From Actinomycetota bacterium (lineage in GTDB: Bacteria; Actinomycetota; Actinomycetes; S36-B12; CAIYMF01), in assembly GCA_020161245.1 (NCBI GenBank), contig JAIUOK010000006.1:1-64000 (forward strand): a stretch of DNA of 64,000 nt, given 5' to 3'. This document shows, in pieces, positions 9,317 through 17,847 of this stretch; within the stretch, counting starts at the first letter, position 1, and each line of letters begins with the position of its first letter. The notes under the pieces were generated by a model. That model was not told the DNA's origin and did not search any database. It saw only the letters and a program-made list of their open reading frames with translations. The position numbers and the translations under genes are program-made.

Positions 9317-10627
9317 ATGACCGCGGAGGGCTGGTCCCTCGTCGTCGCCGCCGTCCTCGTCGTCCTGGCCGCGCTGCTGGTGGCGTCGGAGACGGCGATC
9401 GGGCGCGTGTCGCGCGCCCGCGTCGACGAGCTCGAGCGCGAGGGCGTCGGGGGCGCGGCTCGGCTGCGCACTCTGCTCGACGACCGCGCGCGCTACGTCA
9501 ATGTCCTGCTGTTCCTGCACATGCTGCTGCTCGCCGGCGCCACGGTGCTGGTCACCAACGCGTTCCTGGTGCTGATCCCCGGCCCCACGTGGTGGAAGCT
9601 GCTCGCGGCGGCACTGGTGATGGTCGTCCTCGGGTACGTCCTGCTCGGAGTCGCGCCACGCACCCTCGGCGTCCAGCGCGCCGACCGCATCGCCCTGCGC
9701 GCCGCAGCGCCCGCGAAGGCGCTCGCCACGCTGCTCGGGCCGGTGACGAGCCTGCTCATCCTGGTCGGCAACGCGATCACGCCCGGCAAGGGCTTCCGCC
9801 GCGGACCGTTCGCCTCGCAGGCCGAGCTGCGCGAGCTCGTCGACCTCGCCGAGGCCGACGACCTCATCGAGGACGACGAGCGGCAGATGATCCACTCCGT
9901 CTTCGAGCTCGGCGACACCATCGCCCGCGAGCTCATGGTGCCGCGCACCGAGATGGTGTTCATCGAGCGCGGCAAGACCCTGCGCCAGGCGATCTCGCTG
10001 GCGCTGCGCAGCGGCTTCTCGCGCATCCCGGTGATCGGTGAGAACGTCGACGACATCATCGGCGTCGTGTACCTCAAGGACCTGGTGCGCCGGTCCTTCG
10101 AGCACCACGAGGCGGAGACCAGCGAGCGCGTCGAGACCCTCATGCGCAAGGTCTTCATGGTGCCCGACAGCAAGCGGGCCGACGACCTCCTCAAGGACAT
10201 GCAGGCCGCGCGCGTGCACATCGCCGTCGTCGTCGACGAGTACGGCGGCACCGCCGGCATCGTGACGATCGAGGACGTCGTCGAGGAGATCGTCGGCGAG
10301 ATCACCGACGAGTACGACACCGAGGTCCCTGAGGTCGAGGAGCTCGCCCACGGCTGCTACCGCGTCCACGCACGCATGCACGTCGAGGACTTCGCCGACC
10401 TCGTCGGCATCCGGATCGACGCGGAGGAGGAGGGCGTCGACACCGTCGGCGGCCTGCTCGCGCGCCGGCTCGGCCGCGTGCCGATCCCGGGCGCCCGCAT
10501 CACCGTGCAGGGCTGGGACCTCACGGCGGAATCCGCTGCTGGCCGCCGCAACCGGATCGGTACCGTTCTCGCCGAGCCGGTGACCCCGGTCGACGACGAG
10601 GACGAGGACGACGAGAGCGATGGCTGA
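9317..10627 (+). CDS. CNNM/CorC-type membrane protein (hemolysin-family transporter)
   Basis: 436 residues. An N-terminal DUF21/CNNM membrane domain with about four helices and SETAIGRVSRARV is followed by the acidic linker (LAEADDLIEDDERQMI), two CBS domains (MVPRTEMVFI... and ...VDEYGGTAGIVTIEDVVEEIVGEI) and a C-terminal CorC_HlyC domain. The family is implicated in magnesium or cobalt homeostasis. The protein ends in an acidic tail. The next gene starts within its last codons. Confidence 0.92.
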   Translation: MTAEGWSLVVAAVLVVLAALLVASETAIGRVSRARVDELEREGVGGAARLRTLLDDRARYVNVLLFLHMLLLAGATVLVTNAFLVLIPGPTWWKLLAAALVMVVLGYVLLGVAPRTLGVQRADRIALRAAAPAKALATLLGPVTSLLILVGNAITPGKGFRRGPFASQAELRELVDLAEADDLIEDDERQMIHSVFELGDTIARELMVPRTEMVFIERGKTLRQAISLALRSGFSRIPVIGENVDDIIGVVYLKDLVRRSFEHHEAETSERVETLMRKVFMVPDSKRADDLLKDMQAARVHIAVVVDEYGGTAGIVTIEDVVEEIVGEITDEYDTEVPEVEELAHGCYRVHARMHVEDFADLVGIRIDAEEEGVDTVGGLLARRLGRVPIPGARITVQGWDLTAESAAGRRNRIGTVLAEPVTPVDDEDEDDESDG

Positions 10628-10988
10628 CGCCGCTGCGGGCACGCCCGCCGCAGACCTGCCCGCCGAGGACGCCAAGCTCGCCACGCTGGCGCGCGGCGCC
10701 CGCGGGCGCGTGCAGGCCGCCGAGGGCGCCGCTGTCCGTGACGAGACCGGCCGCACGTACTCCGGCGCCACCGTCGCGCTGCCGTCTCTCGGCCTCTCGG
10801 CGCTGCGCCTCGCCGTCGCCACGGCGGCCGCCAGCGGCGCCCGCGGGCTCGAGGCGGCGGTCGTCGTCCGACGCGACGCAGGCCTCCCCGCCGACGACGT
10901 CGACGCCGTCCGCGACCTCGGCGGCGCCGGTATCCCCGTGATCGTCGTGGGCACCGACTCCGCGGTCCTCGCCGTCCTGCACAGCTGA
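10620..10988 (+). CDS. Cytidine-deaminase-like protein lacking the zinc site (Rv2365c position)
   Basis: 122 residues. The stretch AAEGAAVRDETGRTYSGATVALPSLGLSALRLAVATA follows the outline of a cytidine deaminase, but the zinc ligands and catalytic glutamate are missing: there is no H/CAE and no PCxxC, and the protein has no cysteine. It therefore cannot be a normal deaminase. It overlaps the CorC stop by eight bases and occupies the place of M. tuberculosis Rv2365c between CorC and era. Conservation of position suggests a structural or regulatory role, unknown to me. Confidence 0.8.
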   Translation: MADAAAGTPAADLPAEDAKLATLARGARGRVQAAEGAAVRDETGRTYSGATVALPSLGLSALRLAVATAAASGARGLEAAVVVRRDAGLPADDVDAVRDLGGAGIPVIVVGTDSAVLAVLHS

Positions 10989-10996
10989 TCCGGACC

Positions 10997-11938
10997 GTGG
11001 CCAGCGACGCCGCCGCTGCGAGCGGCACCGAGCAGCACGGCGCGTCCCGCGGCCGCTCCGTGCTCTCGGTGCTCGCCGCGGCCACGCTGTTCGGCACCAC
11101 CGGCACCAGCCAGGCGCTCGGGCCGTCGGGCACCACGCCGCTCGGCGTCGGGGCCGCCCGCATCGTCATCGGCGGCGCCGGGCTGCTCGCCGTCCTGCCG
11201 CGCCTCGGCGGCAGCCGGCGCGACGCGCTCGCCCTGTGGCGCACCCGGTGGGGGCTGCTGGCCGGCGTCACCACGGCCCTCTACCAGGTGTGCTTCTTCG
11301 GCGGCGTGCTGCGGGCCGGCGTCGCGGTCGGCACGCTGCTCACGATCGGCAGCGGTCCGGTGTTCACCGGCCTGCTGTCGTGGCTGCTGCTGCGCGAGCG
11401 GCCGCGCCTGTCGTGGGTCGTGGCGACGTCCGTGTGCGTCGTCGGGCTCGTCCTGCTCGTGGGCAGCCAGGCCTCGTCGGGCTCCGGCGACGTGCTCGGC
11501 TACCTGCTCGCGCTGGCCTCGGGCCTCGGCTACGCCTTCTACACCGTGGCGTCCAAGCGGCTCATGAACGACGGACATGGCAGCGACGAGGTGATGGCTG
11601 CGGCGTTCGGGCTCGGCGGCCTGCTCCTGCTGCCGGTGCTGCTCACGCAGCCGATGGCGTGGATCGCCACCCCGTCCGGGCTCGCGATGGCGCTGTGGCT
11701 GGGCCTGATCACCACCACGCTGGCCTACGTGCTGTTCGGGCGAGGGCTGCGCCACCTGCCGGCGGGCCCGGTCACCACGCTGGTGCTGGCCGAGCCCGTC
11801 GTCGCCACGCTGCTCGGCGTCCTCGTGCTCGGCGAGACGATCCCGGCTCTCGGCTGGGCGGGCATCGCGCTGGTGCTGGCCGGGCTGGGGCTGCAGGGTG
11901 CGGCGTCGCGCCTCGGTGACGGACAATCGCTCCCGTGA
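10997..11938 (+). CDS. EamA/DMT-family transporter
   Basis: 313 residues with ten predicted membrane helices in two repeats of the EamA (drug/metabolite transporter) domain; the first repeat shows TLFGTTGTSQAL and the second LALASGLGYAFYTVASKRL. Members export metabolites or amino acids. It starts with GTG eight bases after the deaminase-like gene and its stop overlaps the era start (GTGA), so it is inserted into the otherwise conserved rRNA-maturation operon. Substrate unknown. Confidence 0.85.
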   Translation: MASDAAAASGTEQHGASRGRSVLSVLAAATLFGTTGTSQALGPSGTTPLGVGAARIVIGGAGLLAVLPRLGGSRRDALALWRTRWGLLAGVTTALYQVCFFGGVLRAGVAVGTLLTIGSGPVFTGLLSWLLLRERPRLSWVVATSVCVVGLVLLVGSQASSGSGDVLGYLLALASGLGYAFYTVASKRLMNDGHGSDEVMAAAFGLGGLLLLPVLLTQPMAWIATPSGLAMALWLGLITTTLAYVLFGRGLRHLPAGPVTTLVLAEPVVATLLGVLVLGETIPALGWAGIALVLAGLGLQGAASRLGDGQSLP

Positions 11939-12861
11939 CCGACACCCCCGCGCACCGCTCCGGCTTCGCCTGCTTCGTCGGTCGCCCCAACGCCGGCAAG
12001 TCCACGCTCACCAACGCGCTCGTCGGCGACAAGGTCGCGATCACGTCGAGCAAGCCGCAGACCACGCGCCACACCATCCGCGGGATCGTGCACCGCGACG
12101 ACGCCCAGCTCGTGCTCGTCGACACGCCCGGGGTGCACAAGCCGCGCACGCTGCTCGGCGAGCGGCTCAACGCGCTCGTGCAGGAGACGTGGGCCGAGGT
12201 CGACGTCATCGGGTTCTGCCTCGACGCGTCGCAGCCGGTCGGCCCTGGCGACCGCTTCATCGCCACGCAGCTCGCGACCGCCCGGCGCACCCCGAAGGTC
12301 GCGATCGTCACCAAGACCGACCTGGTAGACCACGCGACCGTGGGGGAGCGGCTGCTCGAGGTGGCCAGGCTCGGCGAGGACGTCGGCATCGCCTGGGACG
12401 AGGTCGTGCCCGTGTCGGCTGTGAAGGGCGACCAGGTGTCGCTGCTCGCCGACCTGCTCGTGCGTCTGCTCCCCGAAGGCCCGCCGCTCTACCCCGAGGG
12501 CGAGCTCACCGACGAGCCCGAGATGGTGATGGTCGCCGAGCTCATCCGCGAGGCGGCGCTCGAGGGCGTCCACGACGAGCTGCCGCACTCCATCGCCGTC
12601 GTCGTCGACGAGATGATCCCGCGCGAGGGCCGCCCGGCCGACAAGCCGCTGCTCGACGTCCACGCATCGCTGTTCGTCGAGCGCGACAGCCAGAAGGGGA
12701 TCATCATCGGCCACAAGGGATCCCGGCTGCGTGAGGTGGGCACGCGGGCGCGGCAGCAGATCGAGGCCCTGCTCGGCACGAAGGTGCACCTCGACCTGCA
12801 CGTCAAGGTCGCCCAGGACTGGCAGCGCGACCCCAAGCAGCTGCGCCGCCTGGGCTTCTAG
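11935..12861 (+). CDS. era: GTPase Era
   Basis: 308 residues from GTG 11935. Ras-like GTPase motifs are G1 GRPNAGKST, switch TTRHTIRG, G3 DTPGVHKP and G4 TKTD; the C-terminal KH domain has GIIIGHKGSRLREVG. Era binds the 3' end of 16S rRNA and checks small-subunit assembly. It is translationally coupled to the upstream EamA gene and convergent with a LuxR gene four bases beyond its stop. Confidence 0.97.
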   Translation: MTDTPAHRSGFACFVGRPNAGKSTLTNALVGDKVAITSSKPQTTRHTIRGIVHRDDAQLVLVDTPGVHKPRTLLGERLNALVQETWAEVDVIGFCLDASQPVGPGDRFIATQLATARRTPKVAIVTKTDLVDHATVGERLLEVARLGEDVGIAWDEVVPVSAVKGDQVSLLADLLVRLLPEGPPLYPEGELTDEPEMVMVAELIREAALEGVHDELPHSIAVVVDEMIPREGRPADKPLLDVHASLFVERDSQKGIIIGHKGSRLREVGTRARQQIEALLGTKVHLDLHVKVAQDWQRDPKQLRRLGF

Positions 12862-12865
12862 CCTC

Positions 12866-13648
12866 TCAGTCGACCAGGCCGAGGTCGCGGGCGACGCGCG
12901 ACGCGGTTCGGCGGTCGCCGACGCCGAAGGCGCGGTAGATCGCCATCGTCTCGTGGCGCACGGTCGACTCGGAGTACCCGATCCGCAGCGAGATCTGGCG
13001 GTTGGACATGCCCTCGGCCATGAGCGACAGCACCGCGGTCTGGCGCTGGGTGAGCACGACCTGGTCGGCCGACGTCGGCACGTCGACGGGCTGGGCGGCC
13101 GGGCGGCGCGGGCTCCACAGCAGGCCGAAGTAGGCGCTGAGGATGTCGGCCGTCGTGCCCATGACCCGCTCGAGGCCCTCGCGGTCGTCCACCTCGGCGT
13201 CGAAGGCGACGGCCACGACGCCGGACGGCGCCCCGTGGGCCGCGAGCTGCGCTGCGGCGAGGGGGCGCGCCTCGCGCGTCTCGGCGACGTAGGCAGGGAA
13301 GCTGCCCTCGACGTCGTGGGCGGCCGGCCACACGAGCGCGGAGGCGCTGCGCAGCGCCTGCCGCTGCGGCCAGGAGTCCTGGACGGGCAGCGAGCCCGAC
13401 ACGTCGCGGAAGGCCGGGACGCCGAACCACGACGTGACGACGAGCGACCCGTCGTTGCGGCAGCGGGCGAGCATCGCGGCGCCGGCCTGGAAGCGGGCGG
13501 GGAAGTCCAGGACGAGGGCCTGCAGGAGGAGCGGCTCGCTCGGTGCGAGCGACAGCGTGCGCGACAGACGGTGCACGTAGCCCGTCAGCTCGACGATGGG
13601 GTCCTCGCGCGACCCGGTGCGCGCCAGGTCCCAGGCGGTGGCCGTCAC
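12866..13648 (-). CDS. LuxR-type regulator with GAF-like sensor region
   Basis: 260 residues. The C-terminal LuxR helix-turn-helix (LTQRQTAVLSLMAEGMSNRQISLRIGYSESTVRHE) occupies about residues 190-245. The N-terminal 180 residues look like a GAF-type sensory fold (DGSLVVTSWFG... FPAYVAETREARPLA) rather than a receiver, since no phospho-acceptor pattern is present. It is probably a stand-alone transcription factor responding to a small ligand. It lies after an AI-2E-type transporter in the same orientation, 148 bases downstream of it and past a terminator-like hairpin, so it probably has its own promoter. Confidence 0.82.
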   Translation of the reverse strand: MTATAWDLARTGSREDPIVELTGYVHRLSRTLSLAPSEPLLLQALVLDFPARFQAGAAMLARCRNDGSLVVTSWFGVPAFRDVSGSLPVQDSWPQRQALRSASALVWPAAHDVEGSFPAYVAETREARPLAAAQLAAHGAPSGVVAVAFDAEVDDREGLERVMGTTADILSAYFGLLWSPRRPAAQPVDVPTSADQVVLTQRQTAVLSLMAEGMSNRQISLRIGYSESTVRHETMAIYRAFGVGDRRTASRVARDLGLVD

Positions 13649-13670
13649 GGTGGTGCTCCTCGTCCGTCGT

Positions 13671-13689
13671 CGCGGAAAGGGCTTCCGCG
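13671..13689 (-). promoter_or_regulatory. Inverted repeat in the leader of the LuxR gene
   Basis: CGCGGAA-AGGGC-TTCCGCG, seven-base arms with a five-base spacer, 22 bases before the LuxR ATG. Outer GTCGT and ACGAC segments can extend the stem with an internal loop. It could be an autoregulatory operator or an RNA hairpin; the sequence alone does not decide. Confidence 0.4.
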
Positions 13690-13765
13690 GGTTACGACGA
13701 CCAGCGTGACGACTGACCGATCATGACCGCACGAGGGCGGGCGGCTTCCTGAGCCAACGCTGAGG

Positions 13766-13788
13766 CTGGGCCGCCACGGACGGCCCAG
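13766..13788 (-). terminator. Terminator-like hairpin after the AI-2E transporter gene
   Basis: CTGGGCCG, seven bases, CGGCCCAG, beginning eight bases beyond the transporter stop at 13797. The stem is GC-rich with no U-tract, as is common for actinobacterial terminators. Its placement directly after a minus-strand stop supports termination. Confidence 0.5.
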
Positions 13789-13796
13789 GGCGTGAT

Positions 13797-15107
13797 TCAG
13801 GTGCGCGGATCTTGAGGTTCGCCCGACTCGTCGATCGGCACCGCGGAGCCGTCGGGGTCGACGACACCGGCCTCGACGGCCGCGGCCGTCAGCGACGTGC
13901 TCGCAGGGGCGACCGTGCTGGGGTCGCCGGCGTGGACGTCGCCCTCCTTGGCCGGCTTCTCGCCCTTGGTACGCAGCGCGAGCTCGGGGATGAGCTCGTA
14001 GCGGCGGCCGTAGGTGTCCATCACCGTGAGCACCGCGGCGGCCAGCGGGATGCCGATGATCGCGCCGATGGCGCCGAACATCGCGACGCCGACGAAGACC
14101 GAGGCCAGCGCGAGCGCGGGATGGATGTCCATCGTCACGCGGCTCACGCGCGGCGTAAAGATGTAGTTCTCGATCTGCTGGTAGACCGTCGCGAACACCA
14201 CGATCCACACCACGTCGATCGGCTGCTCGAAGGCGGCGAACGTGGCCGGCACGAGGATGCCGATGTAGGTGCCGATCGTCGGGATGAACTGGCTGACGAC
14301 ACCGGCGAACACACCCATCGGCAGCCAGTAGGGGACGCCGATGACGTAGAACGCGATGGAGTGCGCGAACGCCGACAGCGTCGCCAGGATCACCTTGCTG
14401 ACGACGAACCCGCCTGTCTTGGTGACCGTGATGTCCCAGACGGTGACGAAGACCTTCTGCGAGTCCTGCGGCATCCAGGACCCGAGCGCCCGGCGCAGCC
14501 GGGGGCCGTCGGCGGAGAAGTAGAAGGCGAACACCAGCATCGTCAGCGCATCGAAGATGGTGCCGAACAGCAGTCCGAAGACGCCGAGCAGGCCGCCGGC
14601 GAGATCGGTCGCGATGCCGGTCACCTGGTCGGGCGACAGCTTGAGCGACTCGAGGATGTTGTTGGGGTCGAGCTCGAGGTTGAACCGCTGGTTCAGCCAG
14701 GTGACGGTGTCGGTGATGATCGCCGGAACCTGCTGCACGAGCTCCGCGAGCTGGGTGAAGAAGACCCCGCCGAACAGGGCGAGGAAGGCCAGCGCCGCCA
14801 GCACGATCCCCGCGAGCACGACGCCGGTGGCGGCACCGCGGCGCCAGCCGTGGTTGGACAGCCACGCGACCCCGGGCTCCATCGCGATGGACAGCAGCCA
14901 GGCGAGCAGCAGCACGAGCAGGAAGTGGCTGAGCTGGCCGAACAGCCACACCGCGATGCTGAAGGCCAGGAAGATCAGCAGAGCCGTGAGCACGGTGCGC
15001 CGGAACGCCCGCCCCTCGAGGCGCACGGGCACGGCGTCGCTGCCGCCCCGGCCCACGAGCCGGGCGACGAGCCCCTCGCGGTCCTCTCCCTGACCGTCCT
15101 GCGCCAC
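13797..15107 (-). CDS. AI-2E family transporter (UPF0118 membrane protein)
   Basis: 436 residues with the AI-2E family pattern: a charged N-terminus, paired membrane helices (about 30-75), a long extracytoplasmic amphipathic region (LAELVQQVPAIITDTVTWLNQ), then five or more helices with GVPYWLPMGVFAGVVSQFIPTIG and TVYQQIENYIFTPRV, both family signatures. Some members are Na+/H+ antiporters and others were proposed to export autoinducer-2; the actual substrate is unknown. The C-terminal tail is soluble and acidic. A 30-bp hairpin lies 54 bases upstream of its ATG. Confidence 0.9.
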   Translation of the reverse strand: MAQDGQGEDREGLVARLVGRGGSDAVPVRLEGRAFRRTVLTALLIFLAFSIAVWLFGQLSHFLLVLLLAWLLSIAMEPGVAWLSNHGWRRGAATGVVLAGIVLAALAFLALFGGVFFTQLAELVQQVPAIITDTVTWLNQRFNLELDPNNILESLKLSPDQVTGIATDLAGGLLGVFGLLFGTIFDALTMLVFAFYFSADGPRLRRALGSWMPQDSQKVFVTVWDITVTKTGGFVVSKVILATLSAFAHSIAFYVIGVPYWLPMGVFAGVVSQFIPTIGTYIGILVPATFAAFEQPIDVVWIVVFATVYQQIENYIFTPRVSRVTMDIHPALALASVFVGVAMFGAIGAIIGIPLAAAVLTVMDTYGRRYELIPELALRTKGEKPAKEGDVHAGDPSTVAPASTSLTAAAVEAGVVDPDGSAVPIDESGEPQDPRT

Positions 15108-15160
15108 GCAGCTCCTCCCGTCGACCGCACTGCTCTCCCGTGCGACGCTACCGCTCGCAG

Positions 15161-15237
15161 CACCCCCTCGCTGGGACTGATCGTGCGGGGGTCCCCCGGC
15201 CTCTCCACCCCCGCACGATCAGTCCCAGCGGGGGGTG
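15161..15237. repeat. Very long inverted repeat (about 30-bp arms, 14-nt loop) between AI-2E transporter and recO
   Basis: Left arm 15161-15192 and right arm 15207-15237. The inner 22 bases are perfectly complementary and the outer nine pair across a single-base bulge. Each arm contains GGGACTGATCGTGCGGG or its complement. There is no T-tract. It fills most of the 172-base divergent intergenic region, upstream of both genes. It is similar in design to 7619-7670 and 32517-32568. Confidence 0.9.
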
Positions 15238-15279
15238 TCGCGGGGGTGCGGCGTGGGCGGTGTGGGGGAGGATGCTCCG

Positions 15280-16011
15280 GTGAGCCTCTACCGCGACGAG
15301 GGTGTGGTCCTGCGCACCCAGAAGCTGGGTGAGGCCGACCGCATCGTCACGCTGCTCACGCGCGACCACGGGCGCGTGCGCGCGGTCGCCAAGGGCGTGC
15401 GCAAGACGACGTCGCGCATCGGGGCCCGGCTCGAGCCCTTCGGCCACGTCGACATCCAGTTCTACGAGGGCCGCTCCCTCGACGGCGTGACGCAGGTGGA
15501 GACCCTGGCGTCCTACGGCGCCTCGCTGTGCACCGACTACACGGCCTGGACGGCCGGCCAGGCGATGCTCGAGACCGCCGAGCGCCTCACGCCCGAGGAG
15601 CGCGAGCCCTCGGTGCAGCAGTACCTCCTGCTCGTGGGCGGCCTGCGGGCCCTGGTGTCCGGCGAGCACGACGCCGGGCTGGTGCTCGACGCCTACCTGG
15701 TGCGGTCGCTGTCGGTGGCCGGCTGGGCGCCGAGCTTCGACGCCTGCGCCCGCTGCGGCATCCCGGGCCCGCACGCGTCGTTCCACGTGCCGTCGGGCGG
15801 CGCCCTGTGCGCCGACGACCGCGTCCCCGGCTCGGCGTCGCCGGCGCCGGAGACCTTCGACCTGCTCGGCGCCCTGCTCTCCGGCGACTGGGCCCTCGCC
15901 GACTCCAGCTCGCCGCGGGCCCGGCGGGAGGCCTCGGGGCTGGTGGCCGCCTACCTGTCGTGGCAGCTCGAGCGCGGGCTGCGCAGCCTGCCGCTGGTCG
16001 AGCGCAGCTGA
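15280..16011 (+). CDS. recO: DNA repair protein RecO
   Basis: 243 residues from GTG 15280, chosen because GGGGGAGGA lies just upstream. The N-terminal OB fold begins [31 protein letters not shown], the classic RecO start, followed by a helical domain; a partial zinc finger (CARCG ... C) lies in the C-terminal half. RecO loads RecA on SSB-coated DNA in the RecFOR pathway. The position after era and before uppS is conserved in actinomycetes. The long hairpin ends 42 bases before the start codon. Confidence 0.94.
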   Translation: MSLYRDEGVVLRTQKLGEADRIVTLLTRDHGRVRAVAKGVRKTTSRIGARLEPFGHVDIQFYEGRSLDGVTQVETLASYGASLCTDYTAWTAGQAMLETAERLTPEEREPSVQQYLLLVGGLRALVSGEHDAGLVLDAYLVRSLSVAGWAPSFDACARCGIPGPHASFHVPSGGALCADDRVPGSASPAPETFDLLGALLSGDWALADSSSPRARREASGLVAAYLSWQLERGLRSLPLVERS

Positions 16012-16034
16012 CCCGCCGCGCCGGGCTGGCGTGG

Positions 16035-16079
16035 TTACGGTCCCGTAAGTTACTCTTGCGTATACTTACGGCACCGTAG
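16035..16079 (+). promoter_or_regulatory. Promoter with tandem TTACGG-N2-CCGTAA operators
   Basis: Two copies of the same short palindrome, TTACGGTCCCGTAA (16035-16048) and TTACGGCACCGTAG (16066-16079), centred 31 bases apart, about three helical turns. A near-consensus -10 hexamer TATACT (16061-16066) lies between them and touches the second copy. GGAAGGAG (from 16080) is a strong ribosome site for the hydrolase at 16095. The design fits repression by a dimeric regulator such as a TetR-family protein; none is encoded nearby. Confidence 0.8.
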
Positions 16080-16094
16080 GGAAGGAGCCACGCC

Positions 16095-16970
16095 ATGACC
16101 GACCGTCAGAGGGTCGAGCTGTACGGCCACGAGATCGCGTTCGTGTCGCTGCCCGGCGAGGGCGTGCCGCTGCTGCTCGTGCACGGCGTCGGGTCCTCGA
16201 TCGACACGTGGGGCAACATCCCGCAGCGCCTGGCCGACGCCGGCCGCGCGGTCGTCGCCCTCGACCTGCTCGGCCACGGCGAGTCCGGCCACGGCAACGG
16301 CGACTACAGCCTGGGCGCCAACGCCTCGGCCATCCGCGACCTGCTCGACCACCTCGGCATCGCCCGGGTGCACCTCGTCGGCCACAGCCTCGGCGGGGGA
16401 GTGAGCCTGCAGTTCTCCTACCAGTTCCCCGACCGTGTCGAGTCGCTCGCGCTGATCTCCAGCGGCGGCCTCGGCAGCGACGTCGGCCTGCCGCTGCGCG
16501 CTGCCAGCCTGCCCGGTTCGGAGATCGTGCTGCGCGCGGCCACGCGCCCCGGCGTCATCCGCGCGATGGCCCGTGCGGGCCGGGCGCTCTCGCGCGTCGG
16601 CGTCGAGCCGGCCGTCCTGTCCGACCGCGCCCTCGACAAGCTCGCCCACATGCAGGACGAGCAGCGGCTGCAGGCGTTCGTCGCCACCGTGCGCAGCGTC
16701 GTGGGCCCCGACGGCCAGCGCGTGTCCGCGCTGAAGAAGATGGGCAAGGTCGACCCGTCGCGCGTCCTCATCGTCTGGGGCGACGCCGACCCGATGCTGC
16801 CGATGCAGCACGGTCTCGACGCCGCCGAGCTGCTGCCCGGCTGCCGCGTCGTCGTCGTGCCCGGCGCCGAGCACCACCCGCACACGCACGCGCCCGAGCT
16901 GGTCACCGCCGAGCTGCTCGCCCACGTGGCCCGGCCCGCGCCGTTGGCCGTCCTGGAGCCCGCCGGCTGA
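16095..16970 (+). CDS. Alpha/beta-fold hydrolase
   Basis: 291 residues. Oxyanion motif LLVHGVGSS, nucleophile elbow GHSLGG (Ser98), acid in VWGDADPMLP and histidine in GAEHHPH complete a catalytic triad. There is no signal peptide. The natural ester, amide or C-C substrate cannot be read from the sequence. It is inserted between recO and uppS and has its own strong, operator-flanked promoter, unlike its housekeeping neighbours, so it is probably induced by a specific ligand. Confidence 0.87.
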   Translation: MTDRQRVELYGHEIAFVSLPGEGVPLLLVHGVGSSIDTWGNIPQRLADAGRAVVALDLLGHGESGHGNGDYSLGANASAIRDLLDHLGIARVHLVGHSLGGGVSLQFSYQFPDRVESLALISSGGLGSDVGLPLRAASLPGSEIVLRAATRPGVIRAMARAGRALSRVGVEPAVLSDRALDKLAHMQDEQRLQAFVATVRSVVGPDGQRVSALKKMGKVDPSRVLIVWGDADPMLPMQHGLDAAELLPGCRVVVVPGAEHHPHTHAPELVTAELLAHVARPAPLAVLEPAG

Positions 16971-16982
16971 GAGGATGACGGC

Positions 16983-17846
16983 GTGGCCGTCCGACGCAGC
17001 CGTGGGCGCGACGCCGTCCGCGCGACCCCGCGCACGGCGCCCGTCGTCGCGCCGACCCCGCATCCCAGCGGTGCCACCGCCCCCGACATCCCGCTCGACC
17101 AGGTGCCCCGCCACGTCGCGGTGGTGATGGACGGCAACGGCCGCTGGGCCAAGGAGCGCGGGCTGCCCCGCACGGCCGGCCACGAGGCCGGCGAGGCGTC
17201 GCTGCTCGACTGCGTCCACGGCGCCATCGAGCTCGGCGTCGGCTGGATCTCGGCCTACGCCTTCTCCACCGAGAACTGGAAGCGCTCGCCCGACGAGGTG
17301 AAGTTCCTCATGGGCTTCAACCGCGACGTGATCCGGCGCCGCCGCGACGAGATGCACGACCTCGGCGTGCGGGTCCGCTGGGCCGGCCGGCGCCCGAAGC
17401 TCTGGAAGTCGGTCATCGACGAGCTCGAGGAGGCCGAGCGGATGACCGCCGGCAATTCCACGCTCACCCTCACCATGTGCGTGAACTACGGCGGCCGCGC
17501 CGAGATCGCCGACGCCGCCCAGGCCATCGCCCGCGAGGTCGCGGCCGGGCGCCTCGACCCGTCGAAGGTCGACGAGCGCATGATCGCCCGCCACCTCGAC
17601 GAGCCCGACATGCCCGACGTCGACCTGTTCGTGCGGTCGTCGGGGGAGCAGCGCACGAGCAACTTCCTGCTGTGGCAGTCCGCCTACGCCGAGATGGTCT
17701 TCGTGCCGACGCTGTGGCCCGACTTCGACCGGCGCCACCTGTGGTGGGCGTGCGAGCAGTACGCCGGCCGCGACCGCCGCTACGGCGGCGCGATCCCCAA
17801 CGAGCTGCTCCTGCCGAAGGAGCCCGCGCCCACCGAGCAGGGCTGA
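16983..17846 (+). CDS. uppS: Isoprenyl diphosphate synthase (cis-prenyltransferase, UppS family)
   Basis: 287 residues from GTG 16983. An unstructured N-terminus of about 40 residues precedes the catalytic start [17 protein letters not shown] (Asp50 binds Mg2+/diphosphate), followed by [11 protein letters not shown] and the C-terminal [19 protein letters not shown] signature. The enzyme adds isopentenyl units in cis to make the lipid carrier for cell-wall precursors; actinomycetes often make decaprenyl rather than undecaprenyl diphosphate. It starts 12 bases after the hydrolase stop. Confidence 0.95.
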   Translation: MAVRRSRGRDAVRATPRTAPVVAPTPHPSGATAPDIPLDQVPRHVAVVMDGNGRWAKERGLPRTAGHEAGEASLLDCVHGAIELGVGWISAYAFSTENWKRSPDEVKFLMGFNRDVIRRRRDEMHDLGVRVRWAGRRPKLWKSVIDELEEAERMTAGNSTLTLTMCVNYGGRAEIADAAQAIAREVAAGRLDPSKVDERMIARHLDEPDMPDVDLFVRSSGEQRTSNFLLWQSAYAEMVFVPTLWPDFDRRHLWWACEQYAGRDRRYGGAIPNELLLPKEPAPTEQG

Positions 17847-17847
17847 C

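Noticed and set aside
9113-11926. 937-codon minus-strand open frame opposite ybeY, CorC and EamA genes
   Set aside because: Its translation is low-complexity Arg/Gln/His-rich with no domain, and it covers four well-supported plus-strand genes.
15161-15237. Insertion-sequence ends or a small transposon
   Set aside because: The arms are separated by only 14 bases, there is no transposase, and no flanking target duplication was seen.
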